NCBI GenBank assembly: GCA_002709565.1
Contig: PAPY01000038.1
Span: 1-64,000 of the forward strand
DNA: 64,000 bases
From: Legionellales bacterium
Lineage (GTDB): Bacteria; Pseudomonadota; Gammaproteobacteria; UBA1113
Reading direction: 5' to 3'
In this document: in pieces, positions 56,432 through 64,000 of the stretch
How the letters are laid out: each line of letters begins with the position of its first letter
Numbering within the stretch: position 1 is the first letter of the stretch
The notes under the pieces: generated by a model
Database searches by the model: none
What the model saw: only the letters and a program-made list of their open reading frames with translations
Told to the model about the DNA's origin: nothing
Position numbers and translations under genes: made by a program

Positions 56432-57366
56432 GCTATTTTCTCCGCTATTCGTAATACTGCGCTGCGCGCTCGTGGGTTAACTGATACCTCGGCAGCGCTC
56501 GCGCGTATACTCTTACTGCGCGCACGCAGCCGAGGTGACAGTGCTTCCATCGAGACCGGTAAATCCTTCGGAAAGTTATCGCCTTTAGCTTCATCGCGGA
56601 TGAAGCGTTTCACCAGACGGTCTTCCAAGGAATGAAAACTGATAATGGCAAGATGTCCACCAACGGCGAGGACATCTAAACACTGGCTCAAAAAATCTTT
56701 CAAATCACCTAATTCGTTATTGATAAAAATGCGTATTGCCTGAAAACTTTGGGTGGCAGGGTGTTTGCCCTTTTCCCACGCTGGATGTGCCTCAGCAATA
56801 ATATCCGCTAAGACTTTAGTGCGGGTAATAGGGGCTTCATCACGGGCAGTGACGATAGCACGGGCAATGCGTTTGGCGTAACGTTCTTCGCCATAGTCTT
56901 TTAGCACCGTGACGATAGCGTGTTCGTCAGCGCTGTTGACCCAATCACTGGCACTCATACCCTGTCCACTTGCCATTCTCATATCCAACGGTCCATCCCG
57001 TAAAAAACTAAAACCTCGTTCAGCATCGTCTAACTGTGGTGACGATACCCCTAAGTCCAATAATATGCCCGTGACTTTGCCGGTCACGTTATGTTTGGCG
57101 GCAATGTCACCAATCTCGGCAAAAGAACCTTGCTCGATGACAAAACGCGAGTCGTCAATGGTTGCCCGCGCGTGCTTTATCGCACTGGGATCTTTGTCGA
57201 TAGCAATGAGTTGTCCTGCATCGGTTAATCGGTCCAAAATCCCTTGGCTATGGCCACCGCGGCCAAACGTTCCATCGATATAGACGCCATCAGTATCCGT
57301 GACTAGATTGTCGATGGTTTCGGCGAATAATACCGCTTCATGTTCGTACGCTGTTGTCATTTTCAT
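56428..57366 (-). CDS. rsmH: 16S rRNA m4C1402 methyltransferase
   Basis: This 312-aa SAM enzyme (formerly MraW) has YEHEAVLFAETIDNL near the start, SAM motif YIDGTFGRGGHSQGIL, LLDLGVSSPQLDDAERGFSF and the C-terminal ISFHSLEDRLVKRF. It methylates N4 of C1402 in 16S rRNA. Start at 57366 or the ATG two codons later. An attenuator-like structure lies between it and mraZ. Confidence 0.97.
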   Translation of the reverse strand: MKMTTAYEHEAVLFAETIDNLVTDTDGVYIDGTFGRGGHSQGILDRLTDAGQLIAIDKDPSAIKHARATIDDSRFVIEQGSFAEIGDIAAKHNVTGKVTGILLDLGVSSPQLDDAERGFSFLRDGPLDMRMASGQGMSASDWVNSADEHAIVTVLKDYGEERYAKRIARAIVTARDEAPITRTKVLADIIAEAHPAWEKGKHPATQSFQAIRIFINNELGDLKDFLSQCLDVLAVGGHLAIISFHSLEDRLVKRFIRDEAKGDNFPKDLPVSMEALSPRLRARSKSIRASAAEVSVNPRARSAVLRIAEKIA

Positions 57367-57383
57367 CTGCCCGTCATGCCAGC

Positions 57384-57460
57384 AAAAAATTAAGGGGGCA
57401 AAGGCGCAAACCCAAAAACTGGTTTTTAAGTTTGTGCCTCTGCCCCACTTAAAGGCAGAG
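57384..57460 (-). promoter_or_regulatory. Attenuator-like competing hairpins between mraZ and rsmH
   Basis: On the minus strand a long stem, about 17 bp with one mismatch and one wobble (57446-57430 with 57411-57395, GGGGCAGAGGC...), is followed by a T-rich run at 57393-57384, a terminator layout. Its 5' arm can instead pair upstream: CTCTGCC (57460-57454) with GGCAGAG (57444-57438). The two hairpins exclude each other, the classical arrangement of an attenuator. The sensing signal is unknown. Confidence 0.6.
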
Positions 57461-57519
57461 AGGCATTGACATCGTCAGGGGAACATTCCCCCATTACATT
57501 CGGTTACACATACTTGTCG

Positions 57520-57978
57520 TTATAACGACAAAGTCTCTAATTCTGGTGGCAACTCAGCGTCACCGTCTTTTTCGCTGGCAAGCCATACTTCACGTTGCGC
57601 CTGCCAATTCATTTCGCTCCAAATTTCAAATTTCTTCCCCTGGCCCACGAGCATGACTTTTTTGTCCAAGTCCGCGTGATCCCGTAACAAGGGCGGTACC
57701 AATATGCGGCCATTCGTATCAAGCTCACATTCTGTGGCATGCCCCATCAACAAACGTTGAATGCGGCGAGCCGCAGGGTTAAAACTGGGGAGCGCTTCAA
57801 TCTTTTGTTCAATAACTTCCCATTCCGTCAGTGGATATAACAATAAACAGGGAGATTCTGTATCAATCGTGACCACAATGTGGTTGCTGCTATCATTCTC
57901 AAGGCTCGGACGATAGCGGGTCGGCATTGCCATGCGCCCCTTTGCGTCCATGTTGATAGCATTGATTCCACGAAACAC
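57520..57978 (-). CDS. mraZ: Transcriptional regulator MraZ
   Basis: This 152-aa protein of two AbrB-like (SpoVT-AbrB) domains has the duplicated motif: FRGINAINMDAKGRMAMPTR at the start and ECELDTNGRILVPPLLR in the second half. MraZ represses the dcw operon by binding repeated GTGGG/TGGGA-type sites; GTGGA repeats lie just upstream. I chose the GTG at 57978 (family starts at the FRG motif) with GGAG upstream, although a TTG one codon earlier is possible. Confidence 0.95.
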   Translation of the reverse strand: MFRGINAINMDAKGRMAMPTRYRPSLENDSSNHIVVTIDTESPCLLLYPLTEWEVIEQKIEALPSFNPAARRIQRLLMGHATECELDTNGRILVPPLLRDHADLDKKVMLVGQGKKFEIWSEMNWQAQREVWLASEKDGDAELPPELETLSL

Positions 57979-57986
57979 CAAAATTC

Positions 57987-58011
57987 TCCACTTTTATCCA
58001 CTTTTCTCCAC
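57987..58011 (-). promoter_or_regulatory. MraZ-box repeats
   Basis: Three GTGGA pentamers on the minus strand spaced exactly 10 bp apart (ending at 58011, 58001 and 57991), a helical-turn array typical of MraZ operators. It lies between the -10 and the mraZ start and also contains the ribosome-binding sequence. Confidence 0.75.
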
Positions 58012-58020
58012 ATAACCTCA

Positions 58021-58048
58021 AATATAGGGCGAAATGAAGAATTGTCAA
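58021..58048 (-). promoter_or_regulatory. Pmra promoter of the dcw operon
   Basis: Minus strand TTGACA (58048-58043), 16 bases, TATATT (58026-58021). The MraZ boxes begin ten bases downstream. Confidence 0.75.
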
Positions 58049-58228
58049 GGAGTAATCAACGTCCCGAAGTTCGGCTAAGGGTAAACAATGGCAACTTGGC
58101 TAGCGAACCTGGGTTGAAACGAGCATTTATGTATATTTATAAATTTTATTTAAACATTTGCGCTCCCACAAAGTTATCCTATGCTTATCCAGTGGGCGGC
58201 AGAGATTGCCCCAACAAGGAGACGACCA

Positions 58229-58396
58229 ATGACGACGACATTTGTGAGACATTACCCCGATAAAAGCACCGTAGTTAGAGAAGAATCCCCTGATATTGGG
58301 CCTCAAGAGACATTTACTGAATATTGCGAAATCACCCAGTGGCGCCAGCAATATTCCTTCTTTGTGAGCCCAAAACCGAATTCCGTACCGAAGTAA
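58229..58396 (+). CDS. Small protein, 55 aa, unknown
   Basis: The ORF begins at 58229 with AAGGAG nine bases upstream and stops 24 bp before a strong terminator. A plausible promoter (TTGCGC, 16 bases, TATGCT at 58180-58185) lies upstream, so this is a complete transcription unit. The product is MTTTFVRHYPDKSTVV at the start, acidic in the middle, and ends FFVSPKPNSVPK. No membrane segment. I do not recognise it. It is divergent from mraZ. Confidence 0.65.
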   Translation: MTTTFVRHYPDKSTVVREESPDIGPQETFTEYCEITQWRQQYSFFVSPKPNSVPK

Positions 58397-58420
58397 CGCA
58401 ACAGCAAGCCTTTTCCGCTG

Positions 58421-58457
58421 AAATAACCCGATTTTCACCAAAATCGGGTTATTTTTT
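58421..58457 (+). terminator. Rho-independent terminator of the 55-aa gene
   Basis: A perfect 15-bp stem (AAATAACCCGATTTT and its complement) with loop CACC, running into TTTTTTG. Confidence 0.88.
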
Positions 58458-58839
58458 GCCTAGCAGATCCCGGCTAAGCCGGAATGGAACCACCTGCATC
58501 AGTTAGCTCTACTACTCCCGTTGACACTAGTAGTCCATCTAGCCCAGATGCTAGTAGCCCACCACCGACATCTTATGTAGAGGAAGTATCGGAGACAAGC
58601 AAGGCAGCAGCGATAACAGTGATTTAGAACGTATTAGCGAAAGAACAAACATTACCATTGCTAGAATTAAACCTTAAATAACCTTAAGTATTCAATCTCC
58701 CACACCTCCCCATTTAGCCTACACTTATAATAAGCGTGGATAACGGGGACTGGTGCTGTGCACTTAATACTGCATTAAGCCTAACTCAGTTATACTCGGC
58801 AGATATGATAATTATGATGATTTTGCAGGGGTAGGCATT
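58458..58839. other. Gene-poor stretch with a broken ORF
   Basis: Holds a short hairpin (CCGGCT/AGCCGG, about 58470), the Ser/Pro-rich remnant at 58484-58677 and the leader of the 727-aa gene, in which TATACT (58784-58789) could be a -10. No other gene is seen. Confidence 0.45.
58484..58677 (+). pseudogene. Frameshifted Ser/Pro-rich tail remnant
   Basis: From the ATG at 58484 a 47-codon frame runs MEPPASVSSTTPVDTSSPSS... and then loses its character and stops at 58627. One extra base near 58600 would keep it open to 58677 and give a natural acidic continuation (SSDNSDLERISERT). The composition resembles the Ser/Pro-rich tails of the effector-like proteins in this window. Probably the frameshifted remnant of such a gene; a chance frame cannot be excluded. 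Confidence 0.35.
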
Positions 58840-61023
58840 ATGCCAACAAAAGTTGAAACTCTCCAGATAGATAGCGAGCTTAGTAATATCCGAGATGATC
58901 TTGTCAAGCTAAAACAACTTAGACAAGACCTGATGAATAACCGCAGCGAGATTCAAGCACAAGCAAATCTTATCAAAGATAAGATCACTCGTCTGCGTGA
59001 GTATATCAACCAAAACATGTCACCAAGTGAACTTACTGACTATTTAGATGTAATTAAAGCCCACTCTGATGCTCTGCTAAAAGAAAAGGGTATTAATATT
59101 CGTCGACAACGTCGCTCAGAACCTCTACCGTCTCTCCAAGTCGCCATCAGTGCAAAAACAAGCAGCCCTATCTCTGATCAAGATATAACAAGTGGGGCAT
59201 TAAACCAATCCATTGCGTTAGATAAAATTAGTGGCGTAACAAGTAAACAAAGTGAAGCATTATCAGCAAAAATGAAAAGTTATGAGCCAGAAGAAGCAGT
59301 CAGTCAATCAACCAAGCCTACTCGACGCAGAGCGAGTCTCAATAAATCACCATCATCGAGACCTCATTTAGAACTTTCAGGGAATTTTATTGATAGCCGA
59401 CAAGGCAAGCAACTACGAATAAAAATCAATGGCTCTTCAGATTCAAGCGATAAGATCACTTATCTACAAATTAATATTATCTATCGTGATGGTCATTATT
59501 ATGCGGCTATGAGAGATAATGAAATTGCAGCTTATGACTCCATCGAGTATGATAGCCTTGATGAACTCATTGCAGATATTCAGCAAGAATTAAACCCCTA
59601 TGACAGTCGCGCAGCCAACGGACTTGTAGGTAAAGAATTTTTTGACCGCGACAATCTTGAGGATATGTTGGTGAGTCTTCAGCCTGCACCACGTATGGAG
59701 GCTGGAGCTGAAAAACCTCCCCCTGCTGCTGATTTTGATATTTTAGAATCTCCTTTCAGAGAAGTCTCTGAGCGTGAACCACTACCTGTTGATGAAGCTG
59801 ACCTCCAACTTGATACCAGCTTCACAGAGATGACAGATGCTAGTGATGACGCAGGCATTGAGATGGATGACTTATCTGAGCAGCAAATAACATCATCTGA
59901 TACTAGCGAAGACGAATTGGCCCGGCGCTCTGCCTCAGTCAGTGAACCAACCGAACCCGATGATATTGATAAAATTATAATAAGTATTGCCTACCGTTTA
60001 ATAAATTACGCTGATTTACATTACCGCATTGAGCAATCTTCACTGGAAAGAGCAATCCATAATATACAGACTGATAAAATAACACCTCTGTCAGCAAAAC
60101 AAGCCCAAACTAGCCATGATATGCTCAATGCTTTTATCATGCATGTCATAGATATCCAAAGTGCCATTGATAATTTAAGACAAATAATCGAACAAATTAA
60201 TAAACTTAAAACTGACAATCCCTCAAAAGTCAAAAAGCTTAATTCACTGCAACGTAAAGCCAGAGAGATAGCAGATCTATACCAAGCTAAAGCTGATGAA
60301 CTGCATGACTTGTCGCGATTAGCCGGCCGCTTAACAGAAGCACACGCCCATCGAATTGTGGATGATGGTCTCTCAGGAAAATTCACCTACACTGAAAAAG
60401 CACCGAGGGAGAACACAACTGTCGGTACTGTCGATCCCTATCAATGCCGCTTCGCAGAAGACAATAGTAGCGTTACTGTATCTGTTTCAGTTGAGGATCC
60501 AGTAACAGCAACTGCAGCAACAGAATTAACAACTCGTGAGCGCAGTATTATCAAAGCTGTCACCACTGGATTTATTAATCAACGTCCAGGAGATCGTTTT
60601 TATATTACTCGTGGTAGTGAATCCGATATTCGTACTGCTATAATGACCCTCAAAGCTTTAGGTGCCAGTGCAAATGAGATTGATGTTAGCCAGTCCTCTT
60701 TTGGTCACGCTAATCCTAATTTTGTCAATGAAATATTTCAACAAACCAAAAAACCTCAACCAGGCACCACGATATCATCTGAACGCAAACAATATGAAAC
60801 CATTAAATCCCACCTCAGTAATGCCGGCGCCCTCGAAGGACGACAAAGTATTAGTGCCTTAAAAGAAAAACGTCTATATGAGGACGCAACACAGAAAGGT
60901 ACGCAAATGACATTAACGACTGCCGCAACCAAATATACACAACAGAGTTTGCAAAGAGAAAATAGACAATCCAGTCAACTCCATGAACGACTTAGAGGCG
61001 TTAAACCAGGACGAACATCGTAG
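58840..61023 (+). CDS. Effector-like coiled-coil protein, 727 aa
   Basis: No family recognised with certainty. It starts with a helical coiled coil (about residues 5-85), then a Ser/Arg linker. A region at about 178-255 (KITYLQINIIYRDGHYYAAM, then YDSLDELIADI) recalls the second half of an SH2 fold. A Pro/Asp-rich acidic segment (about 280-385) and a second helical bundle (about 390-510) follow. The C-terminal third has an alpha/beta-looking part (TRERSIIKAV, RFYITRGSESDIRTAI), and the tail is basic and polar. No signal peptide or membrane helix. AGGGGTAGG precedes the ATG. It converges on truB with 11 bases between stops and lies beside the other accessory genes near mraZ. Confidence 0.8.
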   Translation: MPTKVETLQIDSELSNIRDDLVKLKQLRQDLMNNRSEIQAQANLIKDKITRLREYINQNMSPSELTDYLDVIKAHSDALLKEKGINIRRQRRSEPLPSLQVAISAKTSSPISDQDITSGALNQSIALDKISGVTSKQSEALSAKMKSYEPEEAVSQSTKPTRRRASLNKSPSSRPHLELSGNFIDSRQGKQLRIKINGSSDSSDKITYLQINIIYRDGHYYAAMRDNEIAAYDSIEYDSLDELIADIQQELNPYDSRAANGLVGKEFFDRDNLEDMLVSLQPAPRMEAGAEKPPPAADFDILESPFREVSEREPLPVDEADLQLDTSFTEMTDASDDAGIEMDDLSEQQITSSDTSEDELARRSASVSEPTEPDDIDKIIISIAYRLINYADLHYRIEQSSLERAIHNIQTDKITPLSAKQAQTSHDMLNAFIMHVIDIQSAIDNLRQIIEQINKLKTDNPSKVKKLNSLQRKAREIADLYQAKADELHDLSRLAGRLTEAHAHRIVDDGLSGKFTYTEKAPRENTTVGTVDPYQCRFAEDNSSVTVSVSVEDPVTATAATELTTRERSIIKAVTTGFINQRPGDRFYITRGSESDIRTAIMTLKALGASANEIDVSQSSFGHANPNFVNEIFQQTKKPQPGTTISSERKQYETIKSHLSNAGALEGRQSISALKEKRLYEDATQKGTQMTLTTAATKYTQQSLQRENRQSSQLHERLRGVKPGRTS

Positions 61024-61034
61024 CAGCTAGTTAA

Positions 61035-61958
61035 TCACTGTCGCGCCCAGCGCCGCATCAACTTACGCGGGATAAGCTCATGGGCTTCACTCACTTCCCC
61101 GAGTCCAACGAACTCATCAGCTTCACTGTAGAGACTCACCCATTGCGGGGTGATATCGGGTTTGGCGGGGATCCGTTGACCTTGACCAAGGCGGGTGATG
61201 TCATCGCTATTGACCGTATACGTCATAAAGCCTTGGGTCGCCACACCGGTATCGAGTAATAATTCATCAATACCTGCGAAACCCTTTTCAGCAAACCGTT
61301 CATCCAGCATCTCCAAGGTCACCATACCGCTGGTGAATTGCCCTACCGCTAAACGACGTAATTCAGCCACATGAGCGCCACAATTAAGGGTTTTACCGAT
61401 GTCTTCCACCAGACTACGGATATAGGTGCCCTTGCTGCAAGTCACATCAAGGTATAAACAATCACCGTCGATGTTCAAACATTCAATTGCATGGATGATA
61501 ATATCCCGTGCCTTACGCTCGACGTCGATACCGCGCCGCGCAAATTTATACAAAGGCTGGCCTTTATGCTTCAGGGCAGAAAACATCGACGGCACTTGCT
61601 GACCAGGTCCCTTAAAGTTATTGATGATGGCGTGTAATTCCTTCTCGCTAGGTAAATTAACTTCACAGATCTCAACCACCTCCCCTTCAGCATCACCGGT
61701 TGTCGTCGTCACACCTAATTTGGCCGTGGTGAGATAGCGTTTTTGTTCTGCTAACAAGTATTGCGAAAACTTCGTTGCTTCCCCTAAACAAATGGGCAAC
61801 ATGCCCGAAGCTAGGGGATCAAGACTCCCCGTGTGACCTGCTTTATTCGCTTCATAAAGATATTTAACTGTTTGCAGCGCTTTATTGGAACTGACGCCTA
61901 GGGGTTTATCCAGTAATAAGATCCCACTGATGTCGCGGCCTTGTTTAGACTTTCTCAT
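61035..61958 (-). CDS. truB: tRNA pseudouridine-55 synthase
   Basis: This 307-aa enzyme makes pseudouridine 55 in the T-loop of tRNAs. It has the N-terminal GILLLDKPLGVSSNKALQ, the catalytic Asp in GHTGSLDPLASGMLP and the motif CSKGTYIRSLVEDIG. The PUA-like C-terminal part ends RKLMRRWARQ. Its ATG overlaps the rbfA stop (ATGA). rpsO, which usually follows, is missing here; a convergent accessory gene is found instead. Confidence 0.96.
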   Translation of the reverse strand: MRKSKQGRDISGILLLDKPLGVSSNKALQTVKYLYEANKAGHTGSLDPLASGMLPICLGEATKFSQYLLAEQKRYLTTAKLGVTTTTGDAEGEVVEICEVNLPSEKELHAIINNFKGPGQQVPSMFSALKHKGQPLYKFARRGIDVERKARDIIIHAIECLNIDGDCLYLDVTCSKGTYIRSLVEDIGKTLNCGAHVAELRRLAVGQFTSGMVTLEMLDERFAEKGFAGIDELLLDTGVATQGFMTYTVNSDDITRLGQGQRIPAKPDITPQWVSLYSEADEFVGLGEVSEAHELIPRKLMRRWARQ

Positions 61959-62326
61959 GACTTATTGTGTTTTTCGTCGTCTTTAACGGCTTTATCGATA
62001 AGATTAGACAACTCTGTGCCGCGAGTAATGGTGTGATCCTGCAAAAAGCGTAATTCAGGGGTGCTGCGCATCTCCAGACGTTTAGCCAACATGGTACGCA
62101 AATAGCCGGCGCCATTGTTTAAGATCGTAATGGCTTCTTGAATTTGTGCCTCGTCCCCTAGAGTGCTGACATAAACTTTTGCCACACTCAAGTCATTACT
62201 GACATTGACAGCGGTAATAGTCACCATACCCACCCGGGGATCTTTGAATTCCAACTGTACCAGCTTCGCCAACTCACGTTGTAAGCGGTTATTGACTTTA
62301 TCGCTACGTTTGTAATCTTTAGACAT
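61955..62326 (-). CDS. rbfA: Ribosome-binding factor A
   Basis: This 123-aa KH-fold protein helps mature the 30S subunit by binding near helix 1 and h44/45 of 16S rRNA. Typical elements are RVNNRLQRELAKLVQLEFKD, MVTITAVNVSNDLSVAKVYV and RSTPELRFLQD. It lies between infB and truB, the standard order. Confidence 0.96.
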   Translation of the reverse strand: MSKDYKRSDKVNNRLQRELAKLVQLEFKDPRVGMVTITAVNVSNDLSVAKVYVSTLGDEAQIQEAITILNNGAGYLRTMLAKRLEMRSTPELRFLQDHTITRGTELSNLIDKAVKDDEKHNKS

Positions 62327-62370
62327 GTGTCACCTGAAAATGGCCGGCAGTTAACTACCGGCCTTATGCT

Positions 62371-64000
62371 TTATGCTAGGGTTCGCTTCACTTGTACCAC
62401 TTCATAGACTTCGATGTTATCGCCGACTTTGACATCGTTGTAATTCTTCACACCGATACCACATTCAAAGCCTTGACGCACTTCTGCGACATCGTCTTTG
62501 AAGCGACGTAGTGATTCAAGTTCACCTTCGTAAATCACCACGTTATCCCGCAATACGCGAATTGGCATATTGCGTTTGACATAACCTTCGACGACCATAC
62601 AGCCGGCAATCGCGCCAATCTTGGGTGAACGGAACACATCCCGCACCTCGGCAAGACCGACGATTTGTTCTTTTTCTTCTGGTGATAACATACCAGAGAG
62701 TGCCTGCTTCACTTCATCAATAGCATCGTAAATTACGCTGTAATAATGTAAGTCAACTTTTTCTGCCTCAACCAAACGGCGTGCCGCAGCATCTGCGCGA
62801 ACATTAAAGCCAATAATAACTGCACGGGAAGCAATGGCTAAGTTAACATCTGATTCGGTAATACCACCGACACCACTAGCGACAATTTTCACCTGTACTT
62901 CATCTGTGGAGAGTTTCTCAAGCGCTTCACGCAGTGCTTCAATAGAGCCTTGTACGTCGGCTTTGAGGACGATATTCAAGGTGCTAACAGCGCCTTCAGC
63001 CATATTGCCAAAGATATTCTCCAACTTCGCCGCTTGTTGACGGGCGAGTTTCACATCACGGTATTTACCCTGACGGAAAAGCGCAACTTCACGAGCTTTA
63101 CGTTCATCTTTGACAACAATCACTTCATCACCAGCATTCGGTGTGCCGGACAGGCCTAAAATCTCCACCGGTATAGAAGGACCAGCCTGTTTAATGGCAT
63201 GTCCTACTTCATTTAGCATCGCGCGCACGCGACCATATTCAAGGCCCGCAAGGATAATATCGCCTTTGTTCAAAGTACCACTTTGTACCAAGATCGTTGA
63301 AATTGCACCACGGCCTTTATCGAGACGCGACTCGATCACCACCCCTTTAGCGGGGACATCAACTTTGGCTTTAAGCTCCAAGACTTCTGCTTGTAGCAAA
63401 ATACCTTCGAGTAAATCATCCACACCTTGACCGAACTTCGCTGATATAGGCATGAACATCACATCACCGCCCCAATCTTCAGGGATAACATCATGACTGG
63501 CTAATTCGTTCTTGACCCGATCTGGGTCGGCTTCTTCTTTATCGATCTTATTCACTGCGACGACGATAGGTACTTCAGCCGCGCGAGCATGTTGGATAGC
63601 TTCTAGGGTCTGCGGCATCACACCATCATCTGCGGCAACCACGAGCACCACGATATCGGTAGACTTCGCGCCCCGCGCTCGCATAGCAGTAAATGCTTCG
63701 TGCCCCGGGGTATCTAAAAAGGTTAGCGTGCCGCGGTCAATATCTACATGATAAGCACCGATGTGCTGGGTGATCCCCCCCGCTTCACCGCTGGTGATTT
63801 TGGTGCGACGAATATAATCCAGCAACGAGGTTTTACCGTGATCAACGTGCCCCATGATAGTTACCACAGGTGGTCGTGTGACCTCCTCAGCCGTCGTATC
63901 GTCTTGTAAATTGAGTGATTCTTCTAGTTCGTTTTCTTTGAGTAAAGTGACTTTATGGCCCATCTCTTCAACGATGATAGCCGCGGTTTCTTGATCAATC
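62371..64000 (-). CDS. infB: Translation initiation factor IF-2, 5' end off window
   Basis: The C-terminal 543 residues of IF-2 are present; the frame stays open through the window edge ([16 protein letters not shown] precedes the first in-window ATG at 63963), so that ATG is not the start. The GTPase domain shows [20 protein letters not shown] and NKIDK; domains II, III and the fMet-tRNA-binding C-terminal domain (with [20 protein letters not shown]) are complete. It brings initiator tRNA to the 30S subunit. Confidence 0.97.
   Translation of the reverse strand, partial: IDQETAAIIVEEMGHKVTLLKENELEESLNLQDDTTAEEVTRPPVVTIMGHVDHGKTSLLDYIRRTKITSGEAGGITQHIGAYHVDIDRGTLTFLDTPGHEAFTAMRARGAKSTDIVVLVVAADDGVMPQTLEAIQHARAAEVPIVVAVNKIDKEEADPDRVKNELASHDVIPEDWGGDVMFMPISAKFGQGVDDLLEGILLQAEVLELKAKVDVPAKGVVIESRLDKGRGAISTILVQSGTLNKGDIILAGLEYGRVRAMLNEVGHAIKQAGPSIPVEILGLSGTPNAGDEVIVVKDERKAREVALFRQGKYRDVKLARQQAAKLENIFGNMAEGAVSTLNIVLKADVQGSIEALREALEKLSTDEVQVKIVASGVGGITESDVNLAIASRAVIIGFNVRADAAARRLVEAEKVDLHYYSVIYDAIDEVKQALSGMLSPEEKEQIVGLAEVRDVFRSPKIGAIAGCMVVEGYVKRNMPIRVLRDNVVIYEGELESLRRFKDDVAEVRQGFECGIGVKNYNDVKVGDNIEVYEVVQVKRTLA

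Noticed and set aside
58127-58441. 104-aa minus-strand ORF
   Set aside because: Antisense to the 55-aa gene, whose ribosome site and terminator are much better evidence.

Overview
The window reads as chromosome of a gammaproteobacterium. The gene order mraZ-rsmH-ftsL-ftsI-murE-murF-mraY // murD-ftsW-murG-murC-murB // ftsQ-ftsA-ftsZ-lpxC-dciA-secA-mutT, followed in the opposite direction by zapD-coaE-pilD-pilC-pilB-pilA, is the classical gammaproteobacterial dcw/secA/pil neighbourhood. The accessory genes point to a host-associated lineage, and Legionellales/Coxiella-like bacteria are my best guess: a very large J-domain protein, an ankyrin-repeat protein, coiled-coil proteins with Ser/Pro-rich tails, a 3661-residue protein and a phosphoethanolamine-methyltransferase-like enzyme. 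No secretion system is visible here, so 'effector-like' is inference only.

Layout. 1-14.7 kb is an A/T-rich accessory block, all genes on the minus strand. It opens with a degenerate 3' half of a tRNA-Thr and ends at an intact tRNA-Thr(CGT). It holds the 1751-aa J-domain protein, a coiled-coil protein and an ankyrin protein sharing a 323-bp near-identical C-terminal cassette, a complete group II intron (11650-13971), and two small ORFs joined at a run of nine A. 15.1-23.1 kb, on the plus strand, carries pilA (with a sigma-54-type promoter and terminator), pilB, pilC, pilD, coaE, zapD and a hipBA toxin-antitoxin pair sitting where yacG is usually found. 23.0-38.0 kb, minus strand, runs mutT, secA, dciA (DUF721), lpxC, ftsZ, ftsA, ftsQ, then a methyltransferase on the plus strand in the place of ddl, then murB, murC, murG, ftsW, murD.

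38.0-50.5 kb is a 12-kb insertion between murD and mraY: an orphan AbiEi-type antitoxin gene with a long operator palindrome, the giant 3661-aa gene, and a small STAS-like (DUF4325) gene. 50.5-58.0 kb resumes the dcw cluster (mraY, murF, murE, ftsI, ftsL, rsmH, mraZ), with MraZ-type GTGGA repeats at the promoter and an attenuator-like pair of competing hairpins between mraZ and rsmH. 58.1-61.0 kb holds a 55-aa gene with its own ribosome site and terminator, a frameshifted Ser/Pro-rich remnant and a 727-aa effector-like protein. 61.0-64.0 kb is the truB-rbfA-infB translation operon, with infB running off the window.

The core genes make peptidoglycan precursors (Mur, MraY), the division ring and septal synthase (Fts), lipid A (LpxC), protein export (SecA) and type IV pili. 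Overlapping stop/start codons show tight translational coupling inside each dcw half. The main surprise is that this conserved cluster has been split by a giant gene of unknown function and has apparently lost ddl from its usual place.
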